Below are positions 27,901 through 35,059 of a stretch of 39,822 nt of DNA, in pieces (position 1 is the first letter of the stretch; the number at the start of each line of letters is the position of its first letter). The DNA lies in NCBI GenBank assembly GCA_034409055.1, contig DAOUMU010000539.1, positions 1 through 39,822 of the forward strand, read 5' to 3'. This DNA is from DAOUMU01 sp034409055. GTDB lineage: Bacteria; Chloroflexota; Anaerolineae; 4572-78; J111. A program made the translations under genes and the position numbers. The notes beneath the pieces are model-generated. The model was given only the letters and a program-made list of their open reading frames with translations, ran no database searches and was not told the DNA's origin.

Positions 27901-27935
27901 CCTGGACGAATGAGCGTATCTCCTGGGGACCGTAA
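24906..27935 (+). CDS. secreted DUF11 / jelly-roll / beta-propeller protein
   Basis: 1009 residues with a Sec signal cut near VYAQ (about 30). Domains in order: two DUF11-like beta domains (about 31-140 and 155-265, each with IPLPEGT or VPLPEGT and the FDGEEITF or FDGQEVSF pattern); a CBM9/DOMON-like sandwich (about 290-450, with FIDSDCRTGTG); a galactose-binding-like jelly-roll (about 475-660, with DFDDSDWFSGPTGIGYG and YLNGVEVARQG); and a TolB/PD40-type propeller (about 690-1009) with blades such as IAFTSQRDGNWEAYVMDLNG and AISPDGNWVAFVSDRDG. It probably binds surface glycan or a partner protein; no catalytic residues were recognised. The RBS is weak. Confidence 0.75.
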   Translation: MIKIQYRLSLLISIALLLTLLLASEPVYAQWPPFWFNLIPSYDNGQITYRITFSSRVDWRMNDVAFKIPLPEGTRFLEANAQPSTSTDFDGEEITFFTSALRHESIRDAYFIVEVTDPTKMVFTTRTWIAWQGDQPGDYLTNNVSIDITRPTLNWEPPPRSRLQLEISAAVVDDIITYTIYPKNVGGLRMWDLKINVPLPEGTTFLAAEAPPPFVANFDGQEVSFSILELEKWTEVEPPSFQVSAEEVTEPFLITHAWAVWKNSGSSVTRKVALEEQVRSGDIVVQPHTSQQVVSDIMGDVPLPNYDLTSIAIQQNSTGFEIIFYTAGEMGPVGRSLEYILFIDSDCRTGTGLWRNYRGVEYRVGYDHKKGRAVVNSWDETVKKWGASTVVEASSPPGGNMVIVRVPYGLLETGQQFCWVGEVNNRIGIYSQNLPREKVPNYKHLSLTRYQAVASIDVTETAIVRPSAGTFVETGDVWQYWPGWSEPPADWKSIDFDDSDWFSGPTGIGYGAGKYATDLSQVTQPLHDNDMSLMVSQTITESGMVLAVLPSGDYGSVFIRRTFIVPDPTSLTELTLEMKYEGGFVAYLNGVEVARQGLGQPGEPVFYDTLAADREAGTSTGVIDLSPYITDFVAGTNLLAVQVHRSEGSANLSVTPQMAWANNPVPITPLDKAEASVTVPVPTPAEAPSITDISGKLAVPIDNGQVVYDLYVFSMPDGQELVKIPNARQPNFRFDGQRMLINREGGGVENVFEYNLVDGTEKQVSDAPQDWHPFYDPWGNRVVYGNSELTSGSPKWIIEDGVPRLAKTVRKPFIFVQCSLLPPHQEVDSRCQNLPWLGVLVPAGQTGEIQGTHPVWTSNDMIAYKGCNTWAGSSLCGIYIVSSTSTKGFSDGFIPRQLTRDTSDAPSDTKGNLIAFTSQRDGNWEAYVMDLNGAGVKNLSNSPGSNDGLPAISPDGNWVAFVSDRDGQWAVWVVPIVGGEAQKLFDLPAAILWGDGKRAWTNERISWGP

Positions 27936-28006
27936 CTTTTTCAAAATCACTTTTTTGCCAGCCAAAAAGTATTACATTCATAAAAATTTCTAGTCGAGGA
28001 GTATCT

Positions 28007-28567
28007 ATGTCGTACATCCAACAGTATCTTGATGAGATTCGTGACATCTTAAAGCGACTTCCGCAGGATCAGATCGCTCAGATTATCGAAACTCTCAGGC
28101 AAGCCAGAATGGATCGCAAACAAATCTTTCTCATCGGCAACGGTGGTAGCGGGGCCACTGCTTCTCACTTTGCCAACGATCTGCTCAAAGCGACCGTGGC
28201 TGAGGGCAAACCGCGGATGAAGGCGGTCGCCCTGACCGATAACATCCCGGTGATGCTGGCCTACGCCAACGATTGCGGTTATGAAACTATTTTTGCTGAA
28301 CAACTGGACGCCTTGGCCGAGCCGGGTGATCTACTGATTGCCTTCAGCGGCAGCGGACGCTCACCCAATGTGATTAAGGCGCTTGATCTGGCCCGTGAGC
28401 GGGGAGTGACCACAGTGGGCATCACCGGCCGGGATGGTGGTGAAATGCCGAAAAGATGTGATGTGTGTCTCATCGCGCCGTGCGAACCTATGGTCCAGAT
28501 TGAAGACGTGCACATGGTCTTAACCCATATCATCTCCTCGGCCATTGCCAAAGACGCTGAAGTATAA
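28007..28567 (+). CDS. gmhA: phosphoheptose isomerase (sedoheptulose-7-phosphate isomerase)
   Basis: A 186-residue SIS-domain enzyme that makes D-glycero-D-manno-heptose 7-phosphate from sedoheptulose 7-phosphate. Signatures: LIGNGGSGATASHFANDLLK near residue 42, LIAFSGSGRSPNVIKAL near 110, and the zinc/active-site end QIEDVHMVLTHII with Gln, Glu and His positions kept. The length is normal. GAGGAG lies 6 bases before the ATG. It pairs with the downstream heptose kinase; GmhB and HddC or HldE partners are not in the window. Confidence 0.9.
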   Translation: MSYIQQYLDEIRDILKRLPQDQIAQIIETLRQARMDRKQIFLIGNGGSGATASHFANDLLKATVAEGKPRMKAVALTDNIPVMLAYANDCGYETIFAEQLDALAEPGDLLIAFSGSGRSPNVIKALDLARERGVTTVGITGRDGGEMPKRCDVCLIAPCEPMVQIEDVHMVLTHIISSAIAKDAEV

Positions 28568-28587
28568 CCCCTCAATCAAAAATCTTT

Positions 28588-28600
28588 GGGTGTGTTTCAT
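28588..28600 (+). repeat. 13-bp direct repeat, left of hddA
   Basis: GGGTGTGTTTCAT, identical to 29735-29747 on the other side of hddA. The right copy is also half of a terminator hairpin. Confidence 0.5.
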
Positions 28601-28716
28601 TTTAGTTGTAGAGCAATTTGCTAAATTGTCTCTCCCCGTAGGATCAGTTAGCAACAAACTCGTTTGAAATGCCCCCAAATCATTCTGGAATTCAACACGA
28701 AGCGGAGGTTAGCGAT

Positions 28717-29715
28717 ATGATCATCACTCGGACCCCATTGCGGATCAGCTTTGCTGGTGGGGGCAGTGATCTGAAAGCCTTCTATGAGCAAGAACAAGGC
28801 GCCGTCGTTAGTACGGCCATCGATAAATATATTTACATCACGGTCAATCCCAAGTTCGATCACAAGATTCGGGCCAGTTACTCGGTGACTGAGATTGTGG
28901 ACAGTGCGAGCGAGTTGAAACACGAGTTGATCCGGGAGGCTCTGTACCTGTTGGACCTCAAAGAAGGGATCGAGATCACCTCGATCTCTGATATTCCTTC
29001 GGAGGGGACGGGCTTGGGCTCATCGAGTAGCTACACGGTGGGGTTGCTGAACGCGCTGTATGCCTACAAGGGGCATATGGCCGGGGCGGAGCGGCTGGCA
29101 GATGAAGCCTGTCACATTGAGATCGATCGGTGCCGGAAGCCGATTGGCAAACAGGATCAGTACATCGCGGCCTACGGCGGGCTGCAATACATCCGGTTCA
29201 ATCCGGACGGGAGCGTTTATACCGATCCGGTGATCTGCTCGCCGGCGACGCGGAAGCGGCTGCAATCGCGGTTGTTGCTGCTGTACACGGGCTTGACGCG
29301 GAGTGCGGATGACATCTTGACGGAGCAGAGGCAGGAGACACGGAGCAATGAGGCCAAGCGGGCGTCACTGCGGCGGATGGTCGGCTTGGCGGGGCAGTTG
29401 TGTGAGGCGTTAGGCCGGGATGACATTGATGCGTTTGGGGAAATTTTGCATGCGGGTTGGTTGGAGAAGCGGAAGTTGGCGAGCAATATCAGTAACCGCC
29501 GGATCGATGAGTGGTATGAACGAGCGCGGTCGGTGGGAGCGATAGGGGGGAAGGTGTTGGGAGCCGGAGGCGGTGGCTTTCTGCTGCTGTATGCGGACCC
29601 GGCGCATCATCGAGAGATATGTCGGGAGTTGCCGGAGTTACGACCAGTTACCTTCGGTTTCTGTCCGCAGGGGAGCAAGGTGATCTATGTTGAAGAGCAT
29701 GGCTATCAGCCATAA
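28717..29715 (+). CDS. hddA: heptose 7-phosphate 1-kinase (GHMP family)
   Basis: A 332-residue GHMP kinase. N-terminal TRTPLRISFAGGGSDL, ATP loop GTGLGSSSSYTVGLLNAL, and C-terminal GKVLGAGGGGFLLLY match HddA of the D-alpha-D heptose pathway; fucokinase-like activity is the main alternative. The start at 28717 has GGAGG 9 bases upstream; the longer frame from 28669 adds an unconserved leader. From about 28980 onward the DNA becomes clearly richer in G and C with many CGG, GCG, ACG and TTG codons, unlike the first 260 bases and the neighbours, so the gene looks mosaic or acquired. It is the last gene of the rightward locus. Confidence 0.85.
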   Translation: MIITRTPLRISFAGGGSDLKAFYEQEQGAVVSTAIDKYIYITVNPKFDHKIRASYSVTEIVDSASELKHELIREALYLLDLKEGIEITSISDIPSEGTGLGSSSSYTVGLLNALYAYKGHMAGAERLADEACHIEIDRCRKPIGKQDQYIAAYGGLQYIRFNPDGSVYTDPVICSPATRKRLQSRLLLLYTGLTRSADDILTEQRQETRSNEAKRASLRRMVGLAGQLCEALGRDDIDAFGEILHAGWLEKRKLASNISNRRIDEWYERARSVGAIGGKVLGAGGGGFLLLYADPAHHREICRELPELRPVTFGFCPQGSKVIYVEEHGYQP

Positions 29716-29734
29716 GGGAATGGGTAACTGAAAC

Positions 29735-29759
29735 GGGTGTGTTTCATTGAAACACACCC
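29735..29759. terminator. bidirectional terminator hairpin
   Basis: GGGTGTGTTTC-ATT-GAAACACACCC, a perfect 11-bp stem with a 3-base loop, between two convergent genes (hddA ending 29715 and the acetyltransferase ending 29779). The trailing sequence is only moderately T-rich on either side (ACTTATTCTCTCT on plus, GTTTC on minus). Confidence 0.7.
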
Positions 29760-29778
29760 AACTTATTCTCTCTACTGA

Positions 29779-30393
29779 TCACAACTTCTCTGCGATTGAG
29801 CGATGAGTAGCCTGGGGGATACGTATCTCATGGCGACAACTGGGACATTCTAACGTAACATTCTGGCCTGTTTCCTGCTTGAAATTTAGTCGTTGCCCGC
29901 ATGCACAGACAAACCCCACCAGGCGGGCCGGGTTACCGTAGGCCAGGCCGTAATCTGGGACATCGCGCGTGACGACGGAACCCGCGCCAACAATCGCCCA
30001 TTTACCCACGGTCACTCCTGGCAAAATTATAGCCCCGCCGCCAATTCCTGCACCCTGGCCAATGTGGGTTGGACTAACTTCCCAGTCGGTATCTAATTTG
30101 AGGGTACCATCAGGGTTGATCGCCCGGGGGTGCTTATCGTTCAGTAGCATCGCCCCTGGTCCCAAAAAGACGCCGTCCTCAAGTGTGGCCCCGTGATAAA
30201 CGTAGACCCCATTCTGTAATTTGCAGTGGTTACCAATCACCACCTCAAAATCAACATACACACCCTTGCCAATAATACACTCCCTGCCAATACGGGCTCC
30301 TTCACGGACCTGGCTCTGATGCCAGATACGTGTTCCCGGACCAACAATTGCTTCCGTTGAAACTTCCGCTGTCGGGTGAGCATAAAAGTTCAT
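29779..30393 (-). CDS. hexapeptide-repeat N-acetyltransferase, WbpD/WlbB-like
   Basis: 204 residues, mostly left-handed beta-helix hexapeptide repeats (TEAIVGPGTRIWHQSQVREG, ARIGRECIIGKG). YVYHGATLEDGVFLGPGAM and the end GNPARLVGFVCACGQ fit the WbpD/WlbB group, which acetylates UDP-3-amino-2-acetamido glucuronate. A C-terminal extension carries CACGQ and CPSC, a likely zinc ribbon. GAAGGAT precedes the ATG. The aminotransferase and oxidase partners of the WbpD pathway are not here, so the exact amino sugar is open. Confidence 0.8.
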   Translation of the reverse strand: MNFYAHPTAEVSTEAIVGPGTRIWHQSQVREGARIGRECIIGKGVYVDFEVVIGNHCKLQNGVYVYHGATLEDGVFLGPGAMLLNDKHPRAINPDGTLKLDTDWEVSPTHIGQGAGIGGGAIILPGVTVGKWAIVGAGSVVTRDVPDYGLAYGNPARLVGFVCACGQRLNFKQETGQNVTLECPSCRHEIRIPQATHRSIAEKL

Positions 30394-30421
30394 TTATCAA
30401 ATCCTTCAATTTGAAAATAAA

Positions 30422-30447
30422 AATGGTCGCTAATTATAGCGACCATT
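30422..30447 (-). terminator. Rho-independent terminator of the sugar transferase operon
   Basis: A perfect 11-bp stem (AATGGTCGCTA with TAGCGACCATT, loop of 4). Read on the minus strand it is followed by TTTTATTTTC, a classic terminator placed 31 bases after the WcaJ-like stop. Confidence 0.8.
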
Positions 30448-30478
30448 ATAAATTATGATAAATCCTGACAACAAATAA

Positions 30479-31150
30479 TCAGCCAGCCCCTTTGCCGAAC
30501 AGAACAGAGGAAATCGTCCACCATAAGATTTGCAAGTCCAGTTTTAAACTTTGGTTTTCAACATATTCGATGTCGTATTGAACGATTTCGTCGAAGGTGA
30601 TGTTGCTTCTTCCCCGCACCTGAGCCAGTCCGGTAATACCAGGTAGGACTTCTAGTCGGGCTTGATGCACGGCGTGGTATTCTTCTACTTCCCAGGGAAC
30701 GTTGGGGCGGGGACCGACAACGCTCATTTCTCCCTTAAAGACGTTAATTAACTGGGGTAGCTCATCCAAGCTGGTTTTGCGTAAGATGCGACCGACGCTA
30801 GTGACATGGTTATCCTTAAACGGCTTGAAAACCTTGTCCCCTCCGGTAGCTTTGATCTGGCCGTTAACAAAGGCTTTCATAAATGCATAGTGTGAGCTGG
30901 TATCCACATCGTGATACATTGTCCGGAATTTGATCATTTTAAATCGCCGGCCGCCTTTGCCGACACGCTCTTGTACGAAGAAGATTGGACCAGGTGAATC
31001 AAGCCGGATGGCTATGGCAATGACCAGGAATAGGAGAACTAAAAACGGGGCCAGAAGCAGACACAAGGTTATTTCTAAGGCCCGTTGTATAGCCTGATAA
31101 TGGGGTTTATATAATTTTACACCAGGGCGCTCAATTACCATCCAAGTCAT
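30479..31150 (-). CDS. initiating polyprenyl-phosphate sugar-1-phosphate transferase, WcaJ-like short form
   Basis: 223 residues: a basic N-terminus, one hydrophobic helix (about 26-50) and the complete catalytic domain. Motifs: KFRTM (74-78), SLDELPQ (127-133), VGPRP (145-149), PGITGLAQVRG (170-180). These enzymes move a sugar-1-phosphate from a UDP-sugar to undecaprenyl phosphate at the inner membrane and so start glycan assembly. The four-helix N-terminal part of full WcaJ is absent, as in monotopic small forms. It is the only initiator in the window, yet it is on the opposite strand from the main locus. AGGAGG lies 12 bases before the ATG; the GGDEF-like gene is 15 bases upstream. Confidence 0.9.
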   Translation of the reverse strand: MTWMVIERPGVKLYKPHYQAIQRALEITLCLLLAPFLVLLFLVIAIAIRLDSPGPIFFVQERVGKGGRRFKMIKFRTMYHDVDTSSHYAFMKAFVNGQIKATGGDKVFKPFKDNHVTSVGRILRKTSLDELPQLINVFKGEMSVVGPRPNVPWEVEEYHAVHQARLEVLPGITGLAQVRGRSNITFDEIVQYDIEYVENQSLKLDLQILWWTISSVLFGKGAG

Positions 31151-31165
31151 CGTTTGTTATACCTC

Positions 31166-32065
31166 CTATGTAAGTTGCGGCTTATGTTTCAAGTTTTGTC
31201 GAGGATTAAATTCAATATCTGGACGATGTTGTTCGGCATTTGTCAGAGCCAGTTCAACCAGACTCTCAAATGTCATTGCTTGGTCAGGGAAGCTGGCGGT
31301 TCCGATATGGACTTTCACATCCATCTTTTCTTTGATAGCCTTTTCCAGGCGTTGAGCAATATGGGGTGCCTCTTCACTGGTTGTTTCCGGTAGCACCGCA
31401 ATAAAATGATTGTCAGACAGCGCAATGGTATCAAAACCTTGCAAACTATCATTCAGGATGCGGGCCAGACCGGCCAGTGTATATTCTTTCATCATCCCTT
31501 TTTGGACTTCCTTGACCATTTGCGGCAATGCAACTTGAATGGTATCTTCATCGATTTTAAATGCCATGACTGCCAGGGGACGCTCGTAGCGGCGAGCCCG
31601 CTTTATTTCCCTGTACATAGCACTTTGTTCTTCTGAAAAAGGATGCGGACGTTGGCCAATATGGCCAAAAGTGATGTTGGCTATAACTCCTTCAAATTCG
31701 CTTAACCTATAGGTGATTTGTCTGGCGAGTAGCCCGGTCAAGATAATAGCGTTTACCTGGATGAGAGTTAACAGAACAATAGAATTTAGGTGAGCGAAGT
31801 TTGAAGAGGAAGCAGCAACTTTTTTCCAAAATGGGTCGTGATACCACAGGAACAGGAACAAAGCTGTGGGGACAATCAGCAGTATTGCAAAGGACACCCC
31901 ACGTAATCTTGGTAATAGCAAACTTATAAGAGCGACGGTTGCGACAAAAATATAAGTGTCTGAACGGATAATATTGACCTCGGTTCGAAAGAGAATACGT
32001 TCAATGTTGAAAAAGAAAATCAACCAGACACTTAATATTGCAATCCAAAAACGTAATCTCTGCAT
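31166..32065 (-). CDS. four-helix membrane protein with degenerate GGDEF domain
   Basis: 299 residues. Four N-terminal hydrophobic helices (about 7-24, 38-52, 57-75, 94-115) and a C-terminal domain of about 150 residues with diguanylate-cyclase topology: MYREIKRARRYERPLAVMAF, LNDSLQGFD, FIAVLPETT, and an IGTASFPDQ segment. The active-site GGDEF is replaced by SDNHF (217-221), so it should not make c-di-GMP; no RxxD inhibitory site was recognised. The 15-base gap to the sugar transferase implies one transcript and a regulatory or scaffold role in glycan initiation, which is inference. The RBS (GGAG, 15 bases away) is poor. Confidence 0.7.
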   Translation of the reverse strand: MQRLRFWIAILSVWLIFFFNIERILFRTEVNIIRSDTYIFVATVALISLLLPRLRGVSFAILLIVPTALFLFLWYHDPFWKKVAASSSNFAHLNSIVLLTLIQVNAIILTGLLARQITYRLSEFEGVIANITFGHIGQRPHPFSEEQSAMYREIKRARRYERPLAVMAFKIDEDTIQVALPQMVKEVQKGMMKEYTLAGLARILNDSLQGFDTIALSDNHFIAVLPETTSEEAPHIAQRLEKAIKEKMDVKVHIGTASFPDQAMTFESLVELALTNAEQHRPDIEFNPRQNLKHKPQLT

Positions 32066-32470
32066 AATCAGTTTAATTTTCTCCGAGAGATAAAATTGAA
32101 TTTCAACTTGATGATACTATAAACTAAGTCTCTCAGAATTTGGTTAAAAAACAATAAGAATTTGGTTTGAAAATTTTACTATTCTATAATACTAACGCAG
32201 TTAAATTACTAATCCTGTTTGGCCCGGTAGTAACATGTAAAAGGCTGAGGGACTCCCATTGACTCAGTAAGTACTCTGCCAATGTGGCGATAGTCCTTCT
32301 TTCTTAACCTCAAAACTTTTTTAAGTTACACTGGGGATGTTGTCTGGGTGAGGAAAGAGCCGCCCCAAAGCTCCAACCTACCGGGGGTAAAAAACCTACC
32401 ATAATAGGCTAGCCGAAAAGTGCAGGAATTTCATATGTAAAACGTATGAAAATGGTTAGAAATTGAGCGA
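32066..32470. other. intergenic region with possible long leader RNA
   Basis: A 405-base gap between the divergent GGDEF-like gene and the Nudix gene. It holds a promoter candidate at 32162-32190, the hairpin CTGAG...CTCAG around 32245-32270, a GC-richer stretch (32340-32415) with two CCTACC copies, and the hairpin TTTCATA...TATGAAA (32429-32451) just before the Nudix frame. No small open frame is convincing. Confidence 0.45.
32162..32190 (+). promoter_or_regulatory. candidate promoter toward the Nudix gene
   Basis: TTGGTT (32162-32167), a 17-base spacer, then TATAAT (32185-32190). If used, it gives a leader of roughly 270 bases before the Nudix start. Confidence 0.35.
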
Positions 32471-33043
32471 ATGGTAAGAGATCCAGGCCACAGTTATGTG
32501 TGGAGAGCCTTCTGGCTAAGATTTACGGTTTGCTTCCGTCGTAAAAAGTTGGTAATATATCGGCTCAAGTCGATTCAATCTAATAAAATTACAAAAAATT
32601 TATCGGTGACGAATACAATCTATCCCGATGCTCCCCGGGTAGCTGTGGGCGCAGTTGTCATCCATCAGAATAAAGTACTACTCGTTTTAAGAGGCAAGGC
32701 TCCGGCTAAAGATAAGTGGGCCATTCCCGGCGGCAGTGTGAAGTTGGGCGAAACGCTAAAAATGGCTGCTGAACGCGAAGCGTTAGAAGAAACTGGCCTG
32801 CAAATAAAAGCCGGCGAAGTTATTTATGCCTTTGATGCCATTCATCATGATGAGGCCGGTCGAATACAGTATCACTATGTAATTTTAGATTTAGAGGCCG
32901 AGGCATTGGATCCAACACAACCCTTGACCCCGGCCGATGATGTCCGTGATGCCGGTTGGTTTACCTTGGCAGAACTGGATGAATTAGACTTGCCCGTTTC
33001 TGACACAACACGAGCCCTGTTAGCACAAATGATGAAGGGATAG
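32471..33043 (+). CDS. Nudix hydrolase
   Basis: The Nudix domain covers about residues 50-190, with a full Nudix box GSVKLGETLKMAAEREALEE then TGL (G-x5-E-x7-RE-x-x-EE-x-G). VAVGAVVIHQNKVLLVLRG and KDKWAIPGG are typical of the ADP-ribose or nucleoside-diphosphate-sugar type; the substrate is not determined. The first 45 residues are basic and unconserved, and no RBS stands before the ATG at 32471, so translation may start further in (for example GTG at 32606). The stop abuts the ATG of the next gene. Confidence 0.8.
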   Translation: MVRDPGHSYVWRAFWLRFTVCFRRKKLVIYRLKSIQSNKITKNLSVTNTIYPDAPRVAVGAVVIHQNKVLLVLRGKAPAKDKWAIPGGSVKLGETLKMAAEREALEETGLQIKAGEVIYAFDAIHHDEAGRIQYHYVILDLEAEALDPTQPLTPADDVRDAGWFTLAELDELDLPVSDTTRALLAQMMKG

Positions 33044-33727
33044 ATGACCGGTCTAAATCAACCACCATCCAGGCATCGTCTGCGGCTTACCTTTGCTAAA
33101 AAAGCGCAAATCAAATATATCTCCCATTTAGATTTAACCCTTACCTGGGAGCGTATTCTGCGCCGGGCCCAAATTCCATTGGCTTACTCGCAAGGCTTTA
33201 ACCCCCGGCCCAAAATGCAAATAGCCTCTGGTTTGCCTGTGGGCACGACCGGTCGGGCTGAAATTATTGATATTATCATGACCCGACCGGTGGCCCCGGA
33301 AGAGGCTCTCAGGCGAATTAAAGCCACGCTGCCGGTTGGCATAGAATTACATTCGGTTGAAGAAGTTCCCCTCAAGTCCCCCGCTTTACAACATTTGCTG
33401 CGTCAGGCTGAGTACCGGGCTATGGTGGAAACAGACCTATCGGCTGAAGCGTTGACCCGACGAATTGAGACTTTGTTGGCGGCTGATAAGATCGTGCAGA
33501 CTCGTCGCCGGAAGCGGGGGGAGGAAGAGTTTGATCTACGTCCCTGGTTACATAAGTTGTGTCTCGAATCGGTGGCCGATGGTCAGGCTTATTTGCACAT
33601 GCGTTTGACAGCCGGTCAGTTTGGTAACCTGCGCCCGGAAGATGTCCTCAAGGCCCTGGGGCTGGTCGATCATTGGATCGAAATTGAACGGACCCGGTTA
33701 ATTTTTGCCGGCAATGACTTGGCTTGA
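33044..33727 (+). CDS. DUF2344 (TIGR03936) family protein
   Basis: 227 residues. The family start RLRLTFAKKAQIKYISHLDL, then LAYSQGFNPRPKMQIASGLP and RAEIIDIIM, are characteristic of the radical-SAM-associated DUF2344 family. In many genomes it is fused to, or next to, a B12-binding radical SAM protein or ribonuclease G; neither is seen here. The function is unknown. The ATG follows the Nudix stop without a gap, so the two are translationally coupled. Confidence 0.85.
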   Translation: MTGLNQPPSRHRLRLTFAKKAQIKYISHLDLTLTWERILRRAQIPLAYSQGFNPRPKMQIASGLPVGTTGRAEIIDIIMTRPVAPEEALRRIKATLPVGIELHSVEEVPLKSPALQHLLRQAEYRAMVETDLSAEALTRRIETLLAADKIVQTRRRKRGEEEFDLRPWLHKLCLESVADGQAYLHMRLTAGQFGNLRPEDVLKALGLVDHWIEIERTRLIFAGNDLA

Positions 33728-33798
33728 TAAATCTTCTCCTCACCCTTGACGCTCACCTCTCAAATTGTTGCGATAAACTTCTCATAATTTCACTCCTG

Positions 33799-33807
33799 TG
33801 ATATAAT
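33799..33807 (+). promoter_or_regulatory. extended -10 promoter of the surface protein gene
   Basis: TGATATAAT is an exact extended -10 element (TGnTATAAT), 85 bases before the ATG at 33892. No good -35 is present, as is common for extended -10 promoters. Confidence 0.5.
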
Positions 33808-33891
33808 CATCTTATGTGAAGTAATTTTATGTCATCTTAAGCCAGAAGAGTTATCGTTATTTTCTCTACAATAGTGCGCGAGGGTAGGATA

Positions 33892-34947
33892 ATGAAACAT
33901 CATCCTTTACGATATGTAATAGTTGTGGGCATAGTAATGCTTTTGTTTACCGTGGGGATTAGGGCCAACGTTTTCGCCCAGGAAGGGGAAACCGTTTACA
34001 TTACCAGCCCTACGGACGGAGAGATCGTATCCGGTCTGATAACAATTACCGGTGCCGCCGATTTTCCCGATTTCCAGAAATATGAGATTTTTCTCAAAAC
34101 AGGCAATCAACTCATCTGGGCAGCCACCACTTACGCCCCCGTCATCAATGGTAACCTGGCCCATCTGGACACCCGGGTCTTTATTGATGGCATTTATCAA
34201 ATCATTATACGGCAGGTACACACCGACAGTAACTACACGGACTTCGCTGGTCCAACCATCACTATCGAGAATAACTTGGGGGCTCCACTTCCTTATCCTG
34301 AGATAGAGTCGAGTTTACTGTATGCCCCTAAAACAGGGGCTGTGGCTCGTATTAGAAATTGTAGTGGCAAGGATCTTGAGTTTGACTACAAGAGTCCGCA
34401 GCCATTCTGTAGTGCGGCTGATCTTTGGATAATGCCTAAAGAGCAAGACAGTCCCACCTGTCCCTTTGTAGATGCCCTGCTGATCCCATGTGAATATCGG
34501 GGTACAGCCCAAGGATTGGGTGAGCCTCTAGGGGCAACATATAGCTTTATCGCCGAGGCTGGCGGCATATATGAAATTATCTATGCTGGTGGCAGCACGC
34601 TTTACATTGCTGAAATTGAAGGCGACGAGAGAGCCAGTACCGACACCGGTGGTCTCGATCCGGGTGACCCAGCCCGCTTGCAGCCACCCCCAGAGCCTGC
34701 CGAGGATTCAGAGGAGGCGACTGAGGCTGCTGTCCCGACCATCCCTACAGCCGCTCCTACGCCACCACCTGCTGTTACCGCACCGACAGCTTCAGTCGAT
34801 GACTCGACAGAAACCGAAGCAATGCTGCCAGTATCCGGCCACGGAACCGAGTCAAACACACCTTTTGTAGTTGTGGCCAGCGGTTTGATTCTATTTTTAA
34901 TCGTAGGGGGTATTGTGGCTACTCGCAAGCGGGGATATCCGTCGTAG
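33892..34947 (+). CDS. secreted surface protein with LPxSG-like wall-sorting tail
   Basis: 351 residues. The signal peptide ends near VFAQ (about 30); an Ig-like domain follows (TVYITSPTDGEIVSGLITIT, about 35-130), then a Cys-containing middle domain (four Cys between about 155 and 205, likely two disulfides), a P/T/E-rich spacer, and the C-terminal signal LPVSG, a TM helix and RKRGYPS. This layout resembles a sortase substrate. The start at 33892 is chosen for signal length and the AGGAT upstream. No sortase gene is in the window. The exact role is unknown. Confidence 0.65.
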   Translation: MKHHPLRYVIVVGIVMLLFTVGIRANVFAQEGETVYITSPTDGEIVSGLITITGAADFPDFQKYEIFLKTGNQLIWAATTYAPVINGNLAHLDTRVFIDGIYQIIIRQVHTDSNYTDFAGPTITIENNLGAPLPYPEIESSLLYAPKTGAVARIRNCSGKDLEFDYKSPQPFCSAADLWIMPKEQDSPTCPFVDALLIPCEYRGTAQGLGEPLGATYSFIAEAGGIYEIIYAGGSTLYIAEIEGDERASTDTGGLDPGDPARLQPPPEPAEDSEEATEAAVPTIPTAAPTPPPAVTAPTASVDDSTETEAMLPVSGHGTESNTPFVVVASGLILFLIVGGIVATRKRGYPS

Positions 34948-35027
34948 CAGCTTACAGTTAAGTTGAGCTAAGGAATTTAATAACCCGTACGACCCACAGG
35001 GCAGTACGGCGAGTACAGGTAGTTTTT

Positions 35028-35050
35028 AGGGCAAGAATCTATCTTGCCCT
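35028..35050 (+). terminator. hairpin after the surface protein gene, abutting the HD gene
   Basis: AGGGCAAGA-ATCTA-TCTTGCCCT, a perfect 9-bp stem followed by ATTCTGTTT. It may end the upstream transcript, but it also ends 9 bases before the HD gene ATG, where an RBS should be, so it could instead control that gene's translation. Confidence 0.5.
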
Positions 35051-35059
35051 ATTCTGTTT

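Noticed and set aside
32215..32290. IS1-like end (CAGTAAGT with TGCCAA)
   Set aside because: Only short scattered matches, no partner end and no transposase fragment.
32330..32425. Possible c-di-GMP-I (GEMM) riboswitch near the GGDEF-like gene
   Set aside because: AAAGCT and GGCTAGCCGA recall parts of the consensus, but the first stem with its GNRA loop and the ACGC before AAAGC are missing, and the strand points to the Nudix gene.
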